DNA of 64,000 bases from the NCBI GenBank assembly GCA_903875045.1, contig CAIQUS010000084.1, positions 1 to 64,000 of the forward strand, written 5' to 3'. This stretch comes from an uncultured Bacteroidales bacterium. Its GTDB lineage: Bacteria > Bacteroidota > Bacteroidia > Bacteroidales > FEN-979. The position numbers and the translations under genes were made by a program. The notes below the pieces were generated by a model, which did no database searches, was not told the origin of the DNA, and was given only the letters and a program-made list of their open reading frames with translations. Below, in pieces: positions 24,796 to 33,766 of the stretch (position 1 is the stretch's first letter; each line of letters begins with the position of its first letter).

Positions 24796-25652
24796 TTTGT
24801 TGGTTTAGATGATTGAATCCTGGAATTTTCCTGATTTATTTTTAGTTGATCTTTATTATAGATTGATTCCAGTTCTTTTCTTGATCGTTCTTTTAAATCA
24901 GCCGCTTCTGCCATAAATTTGCTTTCGGGATACTGCGCAACAAACTCATTGTAGGCGGCAATCGATTTGGTATGACGATCTTTTTGTTTTTCAAAAATGC
25001 TCTCCTGAGCAAATTTGTGATAAGCTTTAACGACAAGAAAAAGCACCTCCTCCTTGTGGGGTGTGTCGGGAAAATCTTTCAGGATGTTGTTCAGCATCTG
25101 GATCGCTGCAGCATAATCATCCATCCTGTAAAACAATTTCGCGATTTTATAATCCTTCAATTCAAGTTTCAGCCTGAGTTTATCAATTAAATCGTTGCAC
25201 TCCGACACCCTTTTGCTTGTCGGATATGTATTGGTAAACAGTTGCAAATCTTTCAGTGCGTCGTAGGTAACCGTTTGGTCGAGACTATACTCAGGGGAAC
25301 TTAGAAAATTGCAATATGCGCTCATAAACATACACTCTTCAGCTTCCGGTGTGTTTGGATAATTGGTTGTGTACCTTTTAAAATAATAGGATGCAAGTGT
25401 ATAATCCTTTTGATTAAAATAGCAATAAGAGTAATAGTAAGCGATTTTTTGAGATTTGTCGGTGGCGCGCATGGCCCCGGTCAACTGATCAAAAAGCTGC
25501 AGTGCTCTTGAATAATCTTTATGTGAATATAATTTAACCGCTTCCTCATATTTCTCATCAACAGAACCACTTTTAACAAGTCTTTGAAATTTACATGCAG
25601 AAAGGGTGAGTAACAGGCCGAAAGCGATAAAAAAAATGGCATTGTATTTCAT
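24792..25652 (-). CDS. bamD: Outer membrane assembly lipoprotein BamD
   Basis: A 286-residue lipoprotein of the BAM complex, which inserts beta-barrel proteins in the outer membrane. The lipobox is LTLSAC near residue 20. Tetratricopeptide-like repeats follow (for example SHKDYSRALQLFDQL; FNQKDYTLASYYFKRY; YRMDDYAAAIQMLNNI). Length is typical of BamD/YfiO. It heads the minus-strand block and is divergent from the serine palmitoyltransferase-like gene. A TAATTTTG box (complement of 25657-25664) sits very close to its start. Confidence 0.92.
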   Translation of the reverse strand: MKYNAIFFIAFGLLLTLSACKFQRLVKSGSVDEKYEEAVKLYSHKDYSRALQLFDQLTGAMRATDKSQKIAYYYSYCYFNQKDYTLASYYFKRYTTNYPNTPEAEECMFMSAYCNFLSSPEYSLDQTVTYDALKDLQLFTNTYPTSKRVSECNDLIDKLRLKLELKDYKIAKLFYRMDDYAAAIQMLNNILKDFPDTPHKEEVLFLVVKAYHKFAQESIFEKQKDRHTKSIAAYNEFVAQYPESKFMAEAADLKERSRKELESIYNKDQLKINQENSRIQSSKPTK

Positions 25653-25715
25653 GGTGCAAAATTACAACTTTATGTCGAAAAATCATAATATAAAGAGTTA
25701 CTAACGGTTGACCCG

Positions 25716-25746
25716 TTGAAAAAGTATTTGTTTTTTGGTACTTTTG
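25716..25746 (+). promoter_or_regulatory. Promoter of the serine palmitoyltransferase-like operon
   Basis: TTG (25716-25718) and TACTTTTG (25739-25746) are separated by 20 bases, fitting the Bacteroidota -33/-7 pattern. The GTG start lies 48 bases beyond. Confidence 0.6.
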
Positions 25747-25794
25747 CAGCCAGAGAAATCAATTCGTATTTATTAATCCTAATTCATTAAAATC

Positions 25795-27048
25795 GTGGAT
25801 ATTTTCGATAAAGTTGCCAACAACATGGGTCCCCTTGGCCAGTATGCCGATCAGGGTTTTGGTTATTTCTCTTTTCCTAAACTGGAAGGGGCGATTTCTA
25901 ATCGTATGTACTTCAGAGGTAAACCGGTTTTGGTATGGAGCCTGAACAATTATCTTGGTTTGGCCAATCATCCTGAAATCAGAAAAGCCGATGCGGAAGC
26001 ATCCGAGCAATTTGGACTGGCTGCACCTATGGGAGCGCGGATGATGTCTGGCCAGACAAGCTATCACCAACAACTGGAGCAGGAATTGGCTGCTTTTGAA
26101 AATAAAGAATCCTCATACCTTCTGAATTACGGATATATGGGCATGGTGTCTATTATTGACTCTTTGCTCGACCGCCATGATGCTGTTGTTTACGACTCCG
26201 AATCACATGCATGTATCCTTGATGGCCTGCGTTTACATATCGGAAAGCGATTTGTGTTTCCACATAATGACCTCGAGAAATTCGAAAGCCAGATCAAACA
26301 TGCAAGAAAAGTCGCAGATGCTACAGGAGGCGGAATTCTTGTTATTACGGAAGGTGTTTTCGGAATGCCAGGAGACCTGGGAAATCTGAAGGGAATCCTT
26401 CAATTCAAGGAAAAATACGGATTCAGACTTTTGGTTGATGATGCACATGGCTTTGGCACTATGGGAAGCACCGGGGCGGGTACCAGTCAGGAACAGAATG
26501 TGATGGATGCCGTTGATGTGTATTTTGGCACATTTGCCAAGGCAATGGCCGGCATTGGTGCATTTGTGGCTTGTGAAAAACGAATTATCAAAGCACTTTC
26601 CTTCAAAATGAGGTCGCAAATCTATGCCAAATCGCTTCCCTTACCAATGGTTGTCGGTTCATTGAAACGTCTTGATATGATCCGTACCCATCCTGAATTG
26701 CGCGAAAACCTTTGGACCATTGTAAGAGCTTTGCAATTGGGATTACGTGAAAACGGTTTTGATATCGGGAAAACACAATCTCCCGTTACCCCTGTATTTT
26801 TTAAAGGCGGCCCGGGTGAAGCAGCACAGGTGATTGTTGACCTGCGCGAAAATTACGGTATTTTCTGCTCGGTAGTCATCTACCCTGTTGTCCCGAAAGG
26901 AGTCATCATGCTCAGACTAATTCCGACAGCGGCCCACACTCTTGAGGATGTTCGTATTACAATCGAAGCCTTTGCCGAAATCAGAAAAAATCTGGATTCA
27001 GGGAAGTACACCTCAGGTGGAATTCCAGCTTATGCTGATAAATTTTAA
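25795..27048 (+). CDS. spt: Serine palmitoyltransferase-like alpha-oxoamine synthase
   Basis: A 417-residue PLP enzyme of the alpha-oxoamine synthase family, which condenses an amino acid with an acyl-CoA. It shows SLNNYLGLANHPE, the cofactor-contact segment VDDAHGFGTMG and the PLP lysine in TFAKAMAGIGAFV. Close relatives in Bacteroides make 3-ketosphinganine from serine and palmitoyl-CoA for sphingolipids; glycine C-acetyltransferase is the main alternative. The start is GTG at 25795, behind a good promoter. A membrane protein gene follows two bases after the stop, suggesting a shared function. No other sphingolipid gene is visible nearby. Confidence 0.82.
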   Translation: MDIFDKVANNMGPLGQYADQGFGYFSFPKLEGAISNRMYFRGKPVLVWSLNNYLGLANHPEIRKADAEASEQFGLAAPMGARMMSGQTSYHQQLEQELAAFENKESSYLLNYGYMGMVSIIDSLLDRHDAVVYDSESHACILDGLRLHIGKRFVFPHNDLEKFESQIKHARKVADATGGGILVITEGVFGMPGDLGNLKGILQFKEKYGFRLLVDDAHGFGTMGSTGAGTSQEQNVMDAVDVYFGTFAKAMAGIGAFVACEKRIIKALSFKMRSQIYAKSLPLPMVVGSLKRLDMIRTHPELRENLWTIVRALQLGLRENGFDIGKTQSPVTPVFFKGGPGEAAQVIVDLRENYGIFCSVVIYPVVPKGVIMLRLIPTAAHTLEDVRITIEAFAEIRKNLDSGKYTSGGIPAYADKF

Positions 27049-27050
27049 GA

Positions 27051-27980
27051 ATGCAGAAGCAACGTCATTTCTCAGGAAACAGGTTATATACAGCCTACCG
27101 GAAAATCCGCTTTCTTGCGAAAAAAGGATCACTGTTCTCACTTTCAAAACCTGCCAAAGCAGGAAAAATTGAAATATCAAAAAGAACATTTCATATAATC
27201 ACTATCAATTCCTGTTTTCTCTTTTTAATCGCTTACCTGATCATTTATCTGCTAAACCTGTTTATCACAGGTTACACTGCCATTATTTTTAATATCCCTG
27301 TTATTGTTTACTTCTATGATGTTGATTACCTGATCAGGGGAATCGACTGGACACCGGATTCAGTATCAGGTGTTTTCAGCAGTGGCCCGATTGCCATGTT
27401 CGTGCTATCAATATTTTTGTTGATACTTTACAAGGCAGTTGAAACCGAAACAGGCATGTTAAGACTTCTGCTTCTCTGGATGATTTTTCATTCACTTACC
27501 CGTTTTTTTGGTGAAGTTCTGGTAGGAACCATCCTGAATAAAGGATTTGGATTTGTAATTCTGTATATGTTTGTGATGGATACAGGTAAAGTTATAATGA
27601 CCATTATTGGTTTTGTGGCCATGTTTACCATGGGACTATATATGACACGGATGGCGCTCTATTCTGCCAATATATACTTTAACGATTTGCTCAGGAGTTA
27701 CCTGTTTAAATTCATCAATAGTCAGTTTTTTTTGCCTTTTTTCATTGGCAACATTCTGATTTTTATCATTAAAATACCAGAATTCAGTCTCTTTGACGTT
27801 GCCATGAATGCTTCGATGATTCTGATGCTTATCCCTGTTTTGGTAAGGAGTATAAATATTGAGGACTTTTATTTTGACGATTTTCCCAAGGAAATTAAAG
27901 TAAAATGGATTATCCTGATTACAGCTTTCCTGTTGTTTTTTGTCTTTAGGCTTGTTCTGGGATTTGGACTACGATTGTAA
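27051..27980 (+). CDS. Polytopic membrane protein of unknown function linked to spt
   Basis: A 309-residue integral membrane protein with a basic N-terminal tail (about 50 residues) and about seven hydrophobic segments (roughly 52-75, 75-97, 112-128, 135-158, 163-195, 220-243, 253-270, 285-305, some perhaps re-entrant). I see no HExxH, DxxD or other catalytic motif. It starts two bases after the serine palmitoyltransferase-like stop, so it is almost certainly co-transcribed and may act in lipid synthesis or transport; that link is inference. It converges with the M14 peptidase gene. Confidence 0.7.
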   Translation: MQKQRHFSGNRLYTAYRKIRFLAKKGSLFSLSKPAKAGKIEISKRTFHIITINSCFLFLIAYLIIYLLNLFITGYTAIIFNIPVIVYFYDVDYLIRGIDWTPDSVSGVFSSGPIAMFVLSIFLLILYKAVETETGMLRLLLLWMIFHSLTRFFGEVLVGTILNKGFGFVILYMFVMDTGKVIMTIIGFVAMFTMGLYMTRMALYSANIYFNDLLRSYLFKFINSQFFLPFFIGNILIFIIKIPEFSLFDVAMNASMILMLIPVLVRSINIEDFYFDDFPKEIKVKWIILITAFLLFFVFRLVLGFGLRL

Positions 27981-27989
27981 CAGGAAACA

Positions 27990-29723
27990 CTACTTTTTAA
28001 TGATCAGCTTGTCCAGATAAATCCTGTAACCGGAATTAAACTTTAGATAATAGAGTCCGTTTGAAAGGCTTGGTATTTCAATCTCTACTGTTGAATTTCC
28101 AGAAAACCGTGTAACTTCTGAAGAATATACAACAGACCCCATGGTATTGATTATTTGAATGGAGCATGATGGGTTGATAGGATTTTCAGGCAAAATCAAC
28201 CTGAAGTGGCCATCGGATGGATTTGGGTAAACAAGCACTGAAACAACACTTTTATCCTGGGCATCGTATGTAAGCGGGCGAAGCTGCACATCCAGGCTGG
28301 TCGTAGTCCATTTCGATACATTCACATCTTTAATGGTTTTTGTAAAATATCCGGGCGATGAAAATGTAACATTGTAACTCCCTTCATAAATGGGCCGGGC
28401 ATAAAATCCAGTGGAAGCACGTGAATAGACTTCAGAAAGATCTTTATCATGACCGTTAATGAAAACCTTGGCAGCAATCGGCTGGTCGGTAACCGTATCG
28501 GTAACAGTTCCGTTAAAGCCATAATGCGACTGCCTGATAAAATTCAGAAAAGATCGGTAATTATAATTCCAAAATGACAGCAACTGATTGACAGGAAGCA
28601 ACTTGGTGTCTGATATTTCTAGTGTTACTTCACGGCAATTATGCCAATAATTCATATAATCCTGACGGCCACCGTTGACTTCGTACCATGCATTTCCGTT
28701 TGTAATTCCATTATTAAGGAAGGTAAAATAACCTGCCGGGCCATTTTGATGTACAGTGTCTGCCCACTCGCGCCCTACAAATTGCCACCACTCATCATCC
28801 GCCGCCAGCTTAACCCAGGTATCCCAGGGATAGTTGAATACTTCAGCACCACCATGAAAATTGACAGCCATTGAAAAATGATTGTTTTCTGCGTAAGCCA
28901 TCCAGGCTTCGGTTTCCTTTTGCCAGGCATTCCCATCAGGGTGCTGCCCTACCTTAGGATCCGGGAAATTGCGGTTTATATCAATATTGTTGGCATTATA
29001 TCGTACTGCACCATATACTGAATTGTTGCCACCATGATATGTGCCGTCGGGATTTGCCAGTGGATTGATACAAATTTCCGTGGTGTTGACCATCTCAGTA
29101 ATGGTTGGATCGATACCATAATTTGACAACAGATAATCGATTAAATGCATCATCAAAATATATCCGGTTGTTTCATCGCCATGGATGCTGGAGGTGAAAA
29201 GAAACTGGGGTTCTGCTTCCTCCTGGTTGATATTTTTACTGATTTTCACAGCTAAAATCAACCTGTTGTCAATGCTAAAACCTACAGTATCCAGTTTACA
29301 GATACCTGGGTATGATGTAGCAAAACCAACCATGTAATCAATGTATTGCTGATAAGTTGGATAGAAATTCCATATAGTTCGGTCACCAGGCCTGAAAGGC
29401 TTTTGATTCTGATTGACTTCAAGTTCACTTAATATCGTTCCCGGATGTGGCAGGATCTGGTACGGAATATTGTACCCAAGAAAGTCGGCAAACTCCTTTT
29501 TACTTGCATACGCATAAACGGTATGTCCCACAACGTTATCTATGGATATCATCCGGGTAAGCATATAAATTTCATCCTTATCCGCAATTTTGAAGGTAAA
29601 ATAGACCTCTCCCCTGTCTTTAAAAATGTTATCGGATAGTTGTTCCAGATGATTTTGGGAAAGAACAGGTTGGGACAAACCAATCATTAAAAATGCCAGT
29701 ATTCCAATGTAGAGGTTTTTCAT
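27990..29723 (-). CDS. Secreted M14 zinc carboxypeptidase with T9SS sorting domain
   Basis: A 577-residue exported peptidase. After a signal peptide (MKNLYIGILAFLMIGLSQPV) and a prodomain-like stretch comes the M14 domain: zinc ligands H181 and E184 in HGDE and H290 in NFHGGAEV, substrate-binding NIDINRNFP (about 246-254), and catalytic E369 in VTLEISDTK. A carboxypeptidase regulatory-like beta domain follows (about 395-470), then a type IX secretion sorting domain with YPNPSDGHF and the terminal LDKLIIKK. It should cleave C-terminal residues from peptides outside the cell or on its surface. It lies one base from dapA on the same strand. Confidence 0.92.
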   Translation of the reverse strand: MKNLYIGILAFLMIGLSQPVLSQNHLEQLSDNIFKDRGEVYFTFKIADKDEIYMLTRMISIDNVVGHTVYAYASKKEFADFLGYNIPYQILPHPGTILSELEVNQNQKPFRPGDRTIWNFYPTYQQYIDYMVGFATSYPGICKLDTVGFSIDNRLILAVKISKNINQEEAEPQFLFTSSIHGDETTGYILMMHLIDYLLSNYGIDPTITEMVNTTEICINPLANPDGTYHGGNNSVYGAVRYNANNIDINRNFPDPKVGQHPDGNAWQKETEAWMAYAENNHFSMAVNFHGGAEVFNYPWDTWVKLAADDEWWQFVGREWADTVHQNGPAGYFTFLNNGITNGNAWYEVNGGRQDYMNYWHNCREVTLEISDTKLLPVNQLLSFWNYNYRSFLNFIRQSHYGFNGTVTDTVTDQPIAAKVFINGHDKDLSEVYSRASTGFYARPIYEGSYNVTFSSPGYFTKTIKDVNVSKWTTTSLDVQLRPLTYDAQDKSVVSVLVYPNPSDGHFRLILPENPINPSCSIQIINTMGSVVYSSEVTRFSGNSTVEIEIPSLSNGLYYLKFNSGYRIYLDKLIIKK

Positions 29724-29724
29724 A

Positions 29725-30618
29725 TTATTTATCGAATTGATCTATACAATGTTGAATTAATTTATATGCTTCCGGGTTAACTGTGACCAGTGGCAGTCTT
29801 ACAAAATTAACACAAAGATTTTTAATTTCCAAGGCTGCTTTGATACCTGACGGACTGCCATCACAGAATAACGCATTGGTAAAATCAATTAGTTTATAAT
29901 GTAAAATCCTGGCCTGTTCAAAATTGCCTTCGAGGGCATACCTAACCATATCTGAAAACTCTTTGGGAAAGGAGTTTGCCGTAACTGAGATGACACCGTC
30001 AGCTCCGGCAGCAATTAAGGGAAGGGTTAATCCATCATCTCCGGAGAGTACAAGGAAATTATCCGGCCTGTTTTTTATGACCTGGAAAATCTGATCAAAA
30101 TTACCTGATGCTTCTTTGATTCCAATGATATTGGAACAATCTTTTGCAAGTCTTAAAGTGGTTGAAGCTGCAATATTGCTGCTGGTGCGGCCTGGCACCG
30201 TATAAAGAATCACGGGTACCGGACATGATTCCGCTATGGTTTTAAAATGCTGATAGATGCCTTCCTGCTGTGGTTTTGAATAATATGGACAAACAGACAA
30301 AATGGCATCAACCCCTTTCAACGGGGTTCCATGGATGGCCATCACAACCTCGGAGGTGCAGTTTCCGCCAATCCCGACCACCAAAGGAACACGTTTAGCT
30401 ATTATCTTTACAGAAAATTCAATAAGCGCTTTTTTCTCAGGTTTTGAAATGGTGGATGATTCACCTGTTGTTCCAAGAACAACAATAAAGTCAACACCTC
30501 CGGCGATAATGTGGTTAATAATGTTTTCAAAAGCTTCGAAATCAATAGCTCCTGATCTTTTAAAAGGGGTGACGATGGCTACACCCGTTCCTTTGAATTT
30601 AGGGGATTCTTTGCGCAT
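29725..30618 (-). CDS. dapA: 4-hydroxy-tetrahydrodipicolinate synthase
   Basis: A 297-residue DapA, which condenses pyruvate with aspartate semialdehyde at the first committed step of lysine and diaminopimelate synthesis. Motifs are GTTGESSTIS (about 48-57), the catalytic tyrosine in ILYTVPGRTSSNI (about 138) and the Schiff-base lysine in IIGIKEASG (about 166). It overlaps the upstream small gene by 20 bases, so the pair is one transcript. Confidence 0.95.
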   Translation of the reverse strand: MRKESPKFKGTGVAIVTPFKRSGAIDFEAFENIINHIIAGGVDFIVVLGTTGESSTISKPEKKALIEFSVKIIAKRVPLVVGIGGNCTSEVVMAIHGTPLKGVDAILSVCPYYSKPQQEGIYQHFKTIAESCPVPVILYTVPGRTSSNIAASTTLRLAKDCSNIIGIKEASGNFDQIFQVIKNRPDNFLVLSGDDGLTLPLIAAGADGVISVTANSFPKEFSDMVRYALEGNFEQARILHYKLIDFTNALFCDGSPSGIKAALEIKNLCVNFVRLPLVTVNPEAYKLIQHCIDQFDK

Positions 30619-31156
30619 GTGGTTTGATCACTGTAAGATAATGTTGAACCTGTCCGAGATATTCTTCTGAAGTCATGGTAGGTTTCAGGTCGATCATCAG
30701 ATCATAATATTCGGTGTTTTTTTCTGAAAATTTTCCAACGCGAAACAAGGCATTCGAAAGACCCGAAATATATTTCAAAGGAAAATTATCCTGCAAACTA
30801 AGATCAATCAGGAGATCAAACTCCTTCTCTATAAAGTCTTTAACTTGAGAATGGATTGGTTTATAAAACCATGTAAGGTCCCTTTTTGAAAAGAAATCGT
30901 ACGATAATTTTGGTAAAAACCGCTGAACCAGGTTCTTGTTTTTAACAAATCCCAATGCCTTCACCTCTTTGTGGTCGCCTTGTAATTGAGACACAAATTC
31001 GGATACCCGTTCATAATCAGGTACATCATCAAGGGTATAAAGGATACCAATGCGTTTTGCATCCTTCAGATTTACCATCTGACATTGTCTGTCAGAACGG
31101 GAATGATCCTGTTTGAAATAGTATTGACCAATTTTAAGTCTAAGATTAGCAAACAT
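30599..31156 (-). CDS. Conserved Bacteroidota protein upstream of dapA (DUF6913-like)
   Basis: A 185-residue soluble protein without recognised motifs. It begins MFANLRLKIGQYYFKQ and contains an alpha/beta pattern (IGILYTLDDVP; EFDLLIDLSLQ). Similar proteins are repeatedly found just upstream of dapA in Bacteroidota and carry the placeholder DUF6913; that match is from memory. It overlaps dapA and has a good promoter upstream. Function is unknown. Confidence 0.65.
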   Translation of the reverse strand: MFANLRLKIGQYYFKQDHSRSDRQCQMVNLKDAKRIGILYTLDDVPDYERVSEFVSQLQGDHKEVKALGFVKNKNLVQRFLPKLSYDFFSKRDLTWFYKPIHSQVKDFIEKEFDLLIDLSLQDNFPLKYISGLSNALFRVGKFSEKNTEYYDLMIDLKPTMTSEEYLGQVQHYLTVIKPHAQRIP

Positions 31157-31190
31157 ATTTTTCAGTTAATTATTCATTTAGACTGAATTG

Positions 31191-31222
31191 CAAAGTTAAT
31201 GATTCCATTTGAACCATCCAAA
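31191..31222 (-). promoter_or_regulatory. Promoter of the DUF6913-dapA operon
   Basis: On the minus strand TTTG (complement of 31219-31222), a 20-base spacer and TAACTTTG (complement of 31191-31198). This fits the Bacteroidota consensus and lies 35 bases before the start codon. Confidence 0.65.
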
Positions 31223-31314
31223 ATGCAATTTCATTTGTAATAAACGCAGGCCAGCAAAACAAAGTATCGAATGCTGTGTTAATAAAACATAATTTTGTGG
31301 TGTAAGGTTGAAAA

Positions 31315-32082
31315 ATGAAGATAACATTTCTTGGCACCGGAACTTCCCAGGGTGTCCCGGTAATTGCATGTAATTGTGACGTATGCAAATCTACGGATCT
31401 GCGCGACAAACGGCTACGGTCATCCATTGCCATCGAAAAAAACAACAGGAGGATCATCATCGATTGCGGGCCGGATTTCAGGCAGCAGATGCTGCGCGAA
31501 AGCATTCCTTCCATTGATGCCATCCTGGTAACTCACGGACACAAGGATCACCTGGGAGGATTAGACGATGTACGTGCATTTAATTACGTAAATCGCAGTC
31601 CTGCAAATGTTTATGCTGCGCCAGATGTACAGAGAATCATAAAACGTGAATTTTCCTATGCCTTCAAGAAAAATCCCTATCCGGGGGTCCCTGAAATAGT
31701 TCTGCATACGCTGACCAATAAGCCATTTACCTTACACGATCAGAAAATTATTCCGGTAAAGGCACTTCACTATGGCAACGACCACTATGTTTTCGGTTTT
31801 CGCATCGATGATTTCACATATATTACCGATGCCAGTAGCATTTCAGAGCGGGAAAAAGCCAAGATCAGGGGATCAAAAATCATCGTTCTGAATGCCCTGC
31901 GAAAACAAAAGCATTACTCTCATTTTAACCTCGGTGAGGCGCTTGTCCTGATGGAAGAATTAAAACCTGAACAAGGCTACCTCACCCATATCAGCCATCA
32001 GATGGGTATGTTTGAAAAGGTCAGCGCCGAATTGCCAGGTTTTGTCAAATTAGCTTACGATGGACTTACATTGACTTTTTAA
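31315..32082 (+). CDS. MBL-fold metallo-hydrolase, PhnP-like (copy 2)
   Basis: A 255-residue paralogue of the protein at 15760-16545, similar along the whole length (roughly half identical by eye). It keeps FLGTGTSQGVPV, the cysteine group CNCDVC, the catalytic THGHKDH and the later ligand motifs YITDAS and LTHISH. A -7 box TAATTTTG at 31290-31297 suggests its own promoter. Its 3' end overlaps that of the convergent substrate-binding-protein gene by 17 bases. The substrate is unknown; the two copies may differ in substrate or expression. Confidence 0.85.
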   Translation: MKITFLGTGTSQGVPVIACNCDVCKSTDLRDKRLRSSIAIEKNNRRIIIDCGPDFRQQMLRESIPSIDAILVTHGHKDHLGGLDDVRAFNYVNRSPANVYAAPDVQRIIKREFSYAFKKNPYPGVPEIVLHTLTNKPFTLHDQKIIPVKALHYGNDHYVFGFRIDDFTYITDASSISEREKAKIRGSKIIVLNALRKQKHYSHFNLGEALVLMEELKPEQGYLTHISHQMGMFEKVSAELPGFVKLAYDGLTLTF

Positions 32083-33694
32083 CATGTTTGAGTGTTAAAA
32101 GGTTCATTGGGTTGCTCCCTAACCCATCAATGTTTTTTTGGATAAACCGCAACACCTGATCATAGTACAGAATCACCACGGGTGCCTCCTCCATGATGAT
32201 GTTCTCCATCTGCCGGTAATAGCTGAACCTTATTGAATCATTGACAGTTGACATCGATTTTTCATAAACCCGATCAAATTCAGGATTGGAAAAATGTGTG
32301 TAATTAGGACCTTTGGGACAAAAATTCTTTGAATAAAACATTGAAAGGTAATTTTCGGCATCAGGATAATCTGCAATCCATGATGCCCGGAAAAATGTCA
32401 ATTTTGCCTCAGATTTCATCTCTTTCACTGCGGCCGGAGGACTTACTTCAATTTTAAGGTCAATACCTATTGACGAAACCTGATATTGGATGTACTTGCA
32501 GATATCCAGATAGTCGGCGGTAGAAGTAAGTGTGATGGCCGGCAGCCCCGCCCCTTCCGGATAACCCGCATCAACAAGCAATCTACGTGCTTTTTCAGGA
32601 TTATAGTCGTAATAAACTTTGGAGGAATCAAAGGAGGGCAAACCTTTAGGGGTGATGCCTTGAAAACCAGGAATTCCAATGTTGTTACGCAAATACCTGA
32701 TCATTTTTTTTCTGTCGAATGCATAGCTGATCGCCTTCCTGATCTCTTTCGAGGGAATCCCTCCTTGCATATCGGGCTTTGTCCTGTCAACCATAAACCC
32801 TAAATACTCTGTATTCAGATATGGTTGGGAAATCAAGTTAATCTTTGACAAATACTTAGGCTGCAATCGGCCTTCCTTTGTAAGCAACTCATCTTTGTAC
32901 GTCGGGTCAATTCCAGACATCAGATCGAGGTTCCCTTTGATAAACTCCAGAAATGCCGATTGCTTGTCAGGAACAAACGTTATAGACACAGCATCAAGAA
33001 AAGGTAAGCGCCGGCCATCTTCGATTTCAAAATATCCAGGATTCTTCAGAAAGACCAGTTTTACACCCTCCTGCCACATTTTGAACATGAATGGTCCTGT
33101 TCCAACCGGGTTTCGCCGGAATTCTTTTCCATAAAGATCAACAGCTTCATGGGGTACCACTGAACAATAATGCATACTGAGCAACCTGAGAAATGGTGGG
33201 AAAGGTTTCGCCAGGTGAATTATGAAGGTGGAATCATCAGGAGCCTCGAAGGCCGTACTATCTGATGATTGATGAATATTGTTGAACAGCCATGCCCCGG
33301 GAGAGGCCACGCCGGGATTGATGATCCGCTGAAAAGAATAGACAAAATCACCTGCAACCACGCGGCGGCCCCTGCCGCCCGTAAAAGCTTGATTGTTATG
33401 AAAAAAAATATCACTGCGAAGATGGAAAACGTAATTTAATCCCGACGATGAGATGCTCCATGATTTGGCAATGCATGGAAGGATTTCCATTCGGTCGTTC
33501 AACTGGATCAGCCCGTTGTATAACTGATTTGCTGCCCAGGTAATTGCCTGATCGCGGGCAAATGCAGGATCCAGTGTTGAAATATTGGCCGCTTCATTGT
33601 AACGAAACACAGTCTTCCCTCGTTCCTCGACAAAATTGGAGCAGGAACAAATCAGCAAAACCAGGACTAAAAAACAGAGGAATTTATAATTCAT
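32066..33694 (-). CDS. Peptide ABC transporter substrate-binding lipoprotein (family 5)
   Basis: An extracytoplasmic solute-binding protein of the OppA/DppA family, about 542 residues. The lipoprotein signal is MNYKFLCFLVLVLLICSCS. The chosen start is the ATG at 33694 because a -7 box (TATTTTTG, complement of 33704-33711) would leave an upstream in-frame ATG at 33706 untranscribed. Family features include NISTLDPAFARD, the YGKEFRRNPVGTGPFMF segment and GGIPSKEIRKAISYAFDR. No permease or ATPase genes are adjacent, so it must work with a transporter encoded elsewhere, or as a scavenging lipoprotein. Confidence 0.88.
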   Translation of the reverse strand: MNYKFLCFLVLVLLICSCSNFVEERGKTVFRYNEAANISTLDPAFARDQAITWAANQLYNGLIQLNDRMEILPCIAKSWSISSSGLNYVFHLRSDIFFHNNQAFTGGRGRRVVAGDFVYSFQRIINPGVASPGAWLFNNIHQSSDSTAFEAPDDSTFIIHLAKPFPPFLRLLSMHYCSVVPHEAVDLYGKEFRRNPVGTGPFMFKMWQEGVKLVFLKNPGYFEIEDGRRLPFLDAVSITFVPDKQSAFLEFIKGNLDLMSGIDPTYKDELLTKEGRLQPKYLSKINLISQPYLNTEYLGFMVDRTKPDMQGGIPSKEIRKAISYAFDRKKMIRYLRNNIGIPGFQGITPKGLPSFDSSKVYYDYNPEKARRLLVDAGYPEGAGLPAITLTSTADYLDICKYIQYQVSSIGIDLKIEVSPPAAVKEMKSEAKLTFFRASWIADYPDAENYLSMFYSKNFCPKGPNYTHFSNPEFDRVYEKSMSTVNDSIRFSYYRQMENIIMEEAPVVILYYDQVLRFIQKNIDGLGSNPMNLLTLKHVKKSM

Positions 33695-33766
33695 AAACCT
33701 GCGCAAAAATATCAGAAAAAAACAAGTAATTTTGGTAATTCTTTCAACACCCTAAACTTAAATCCA

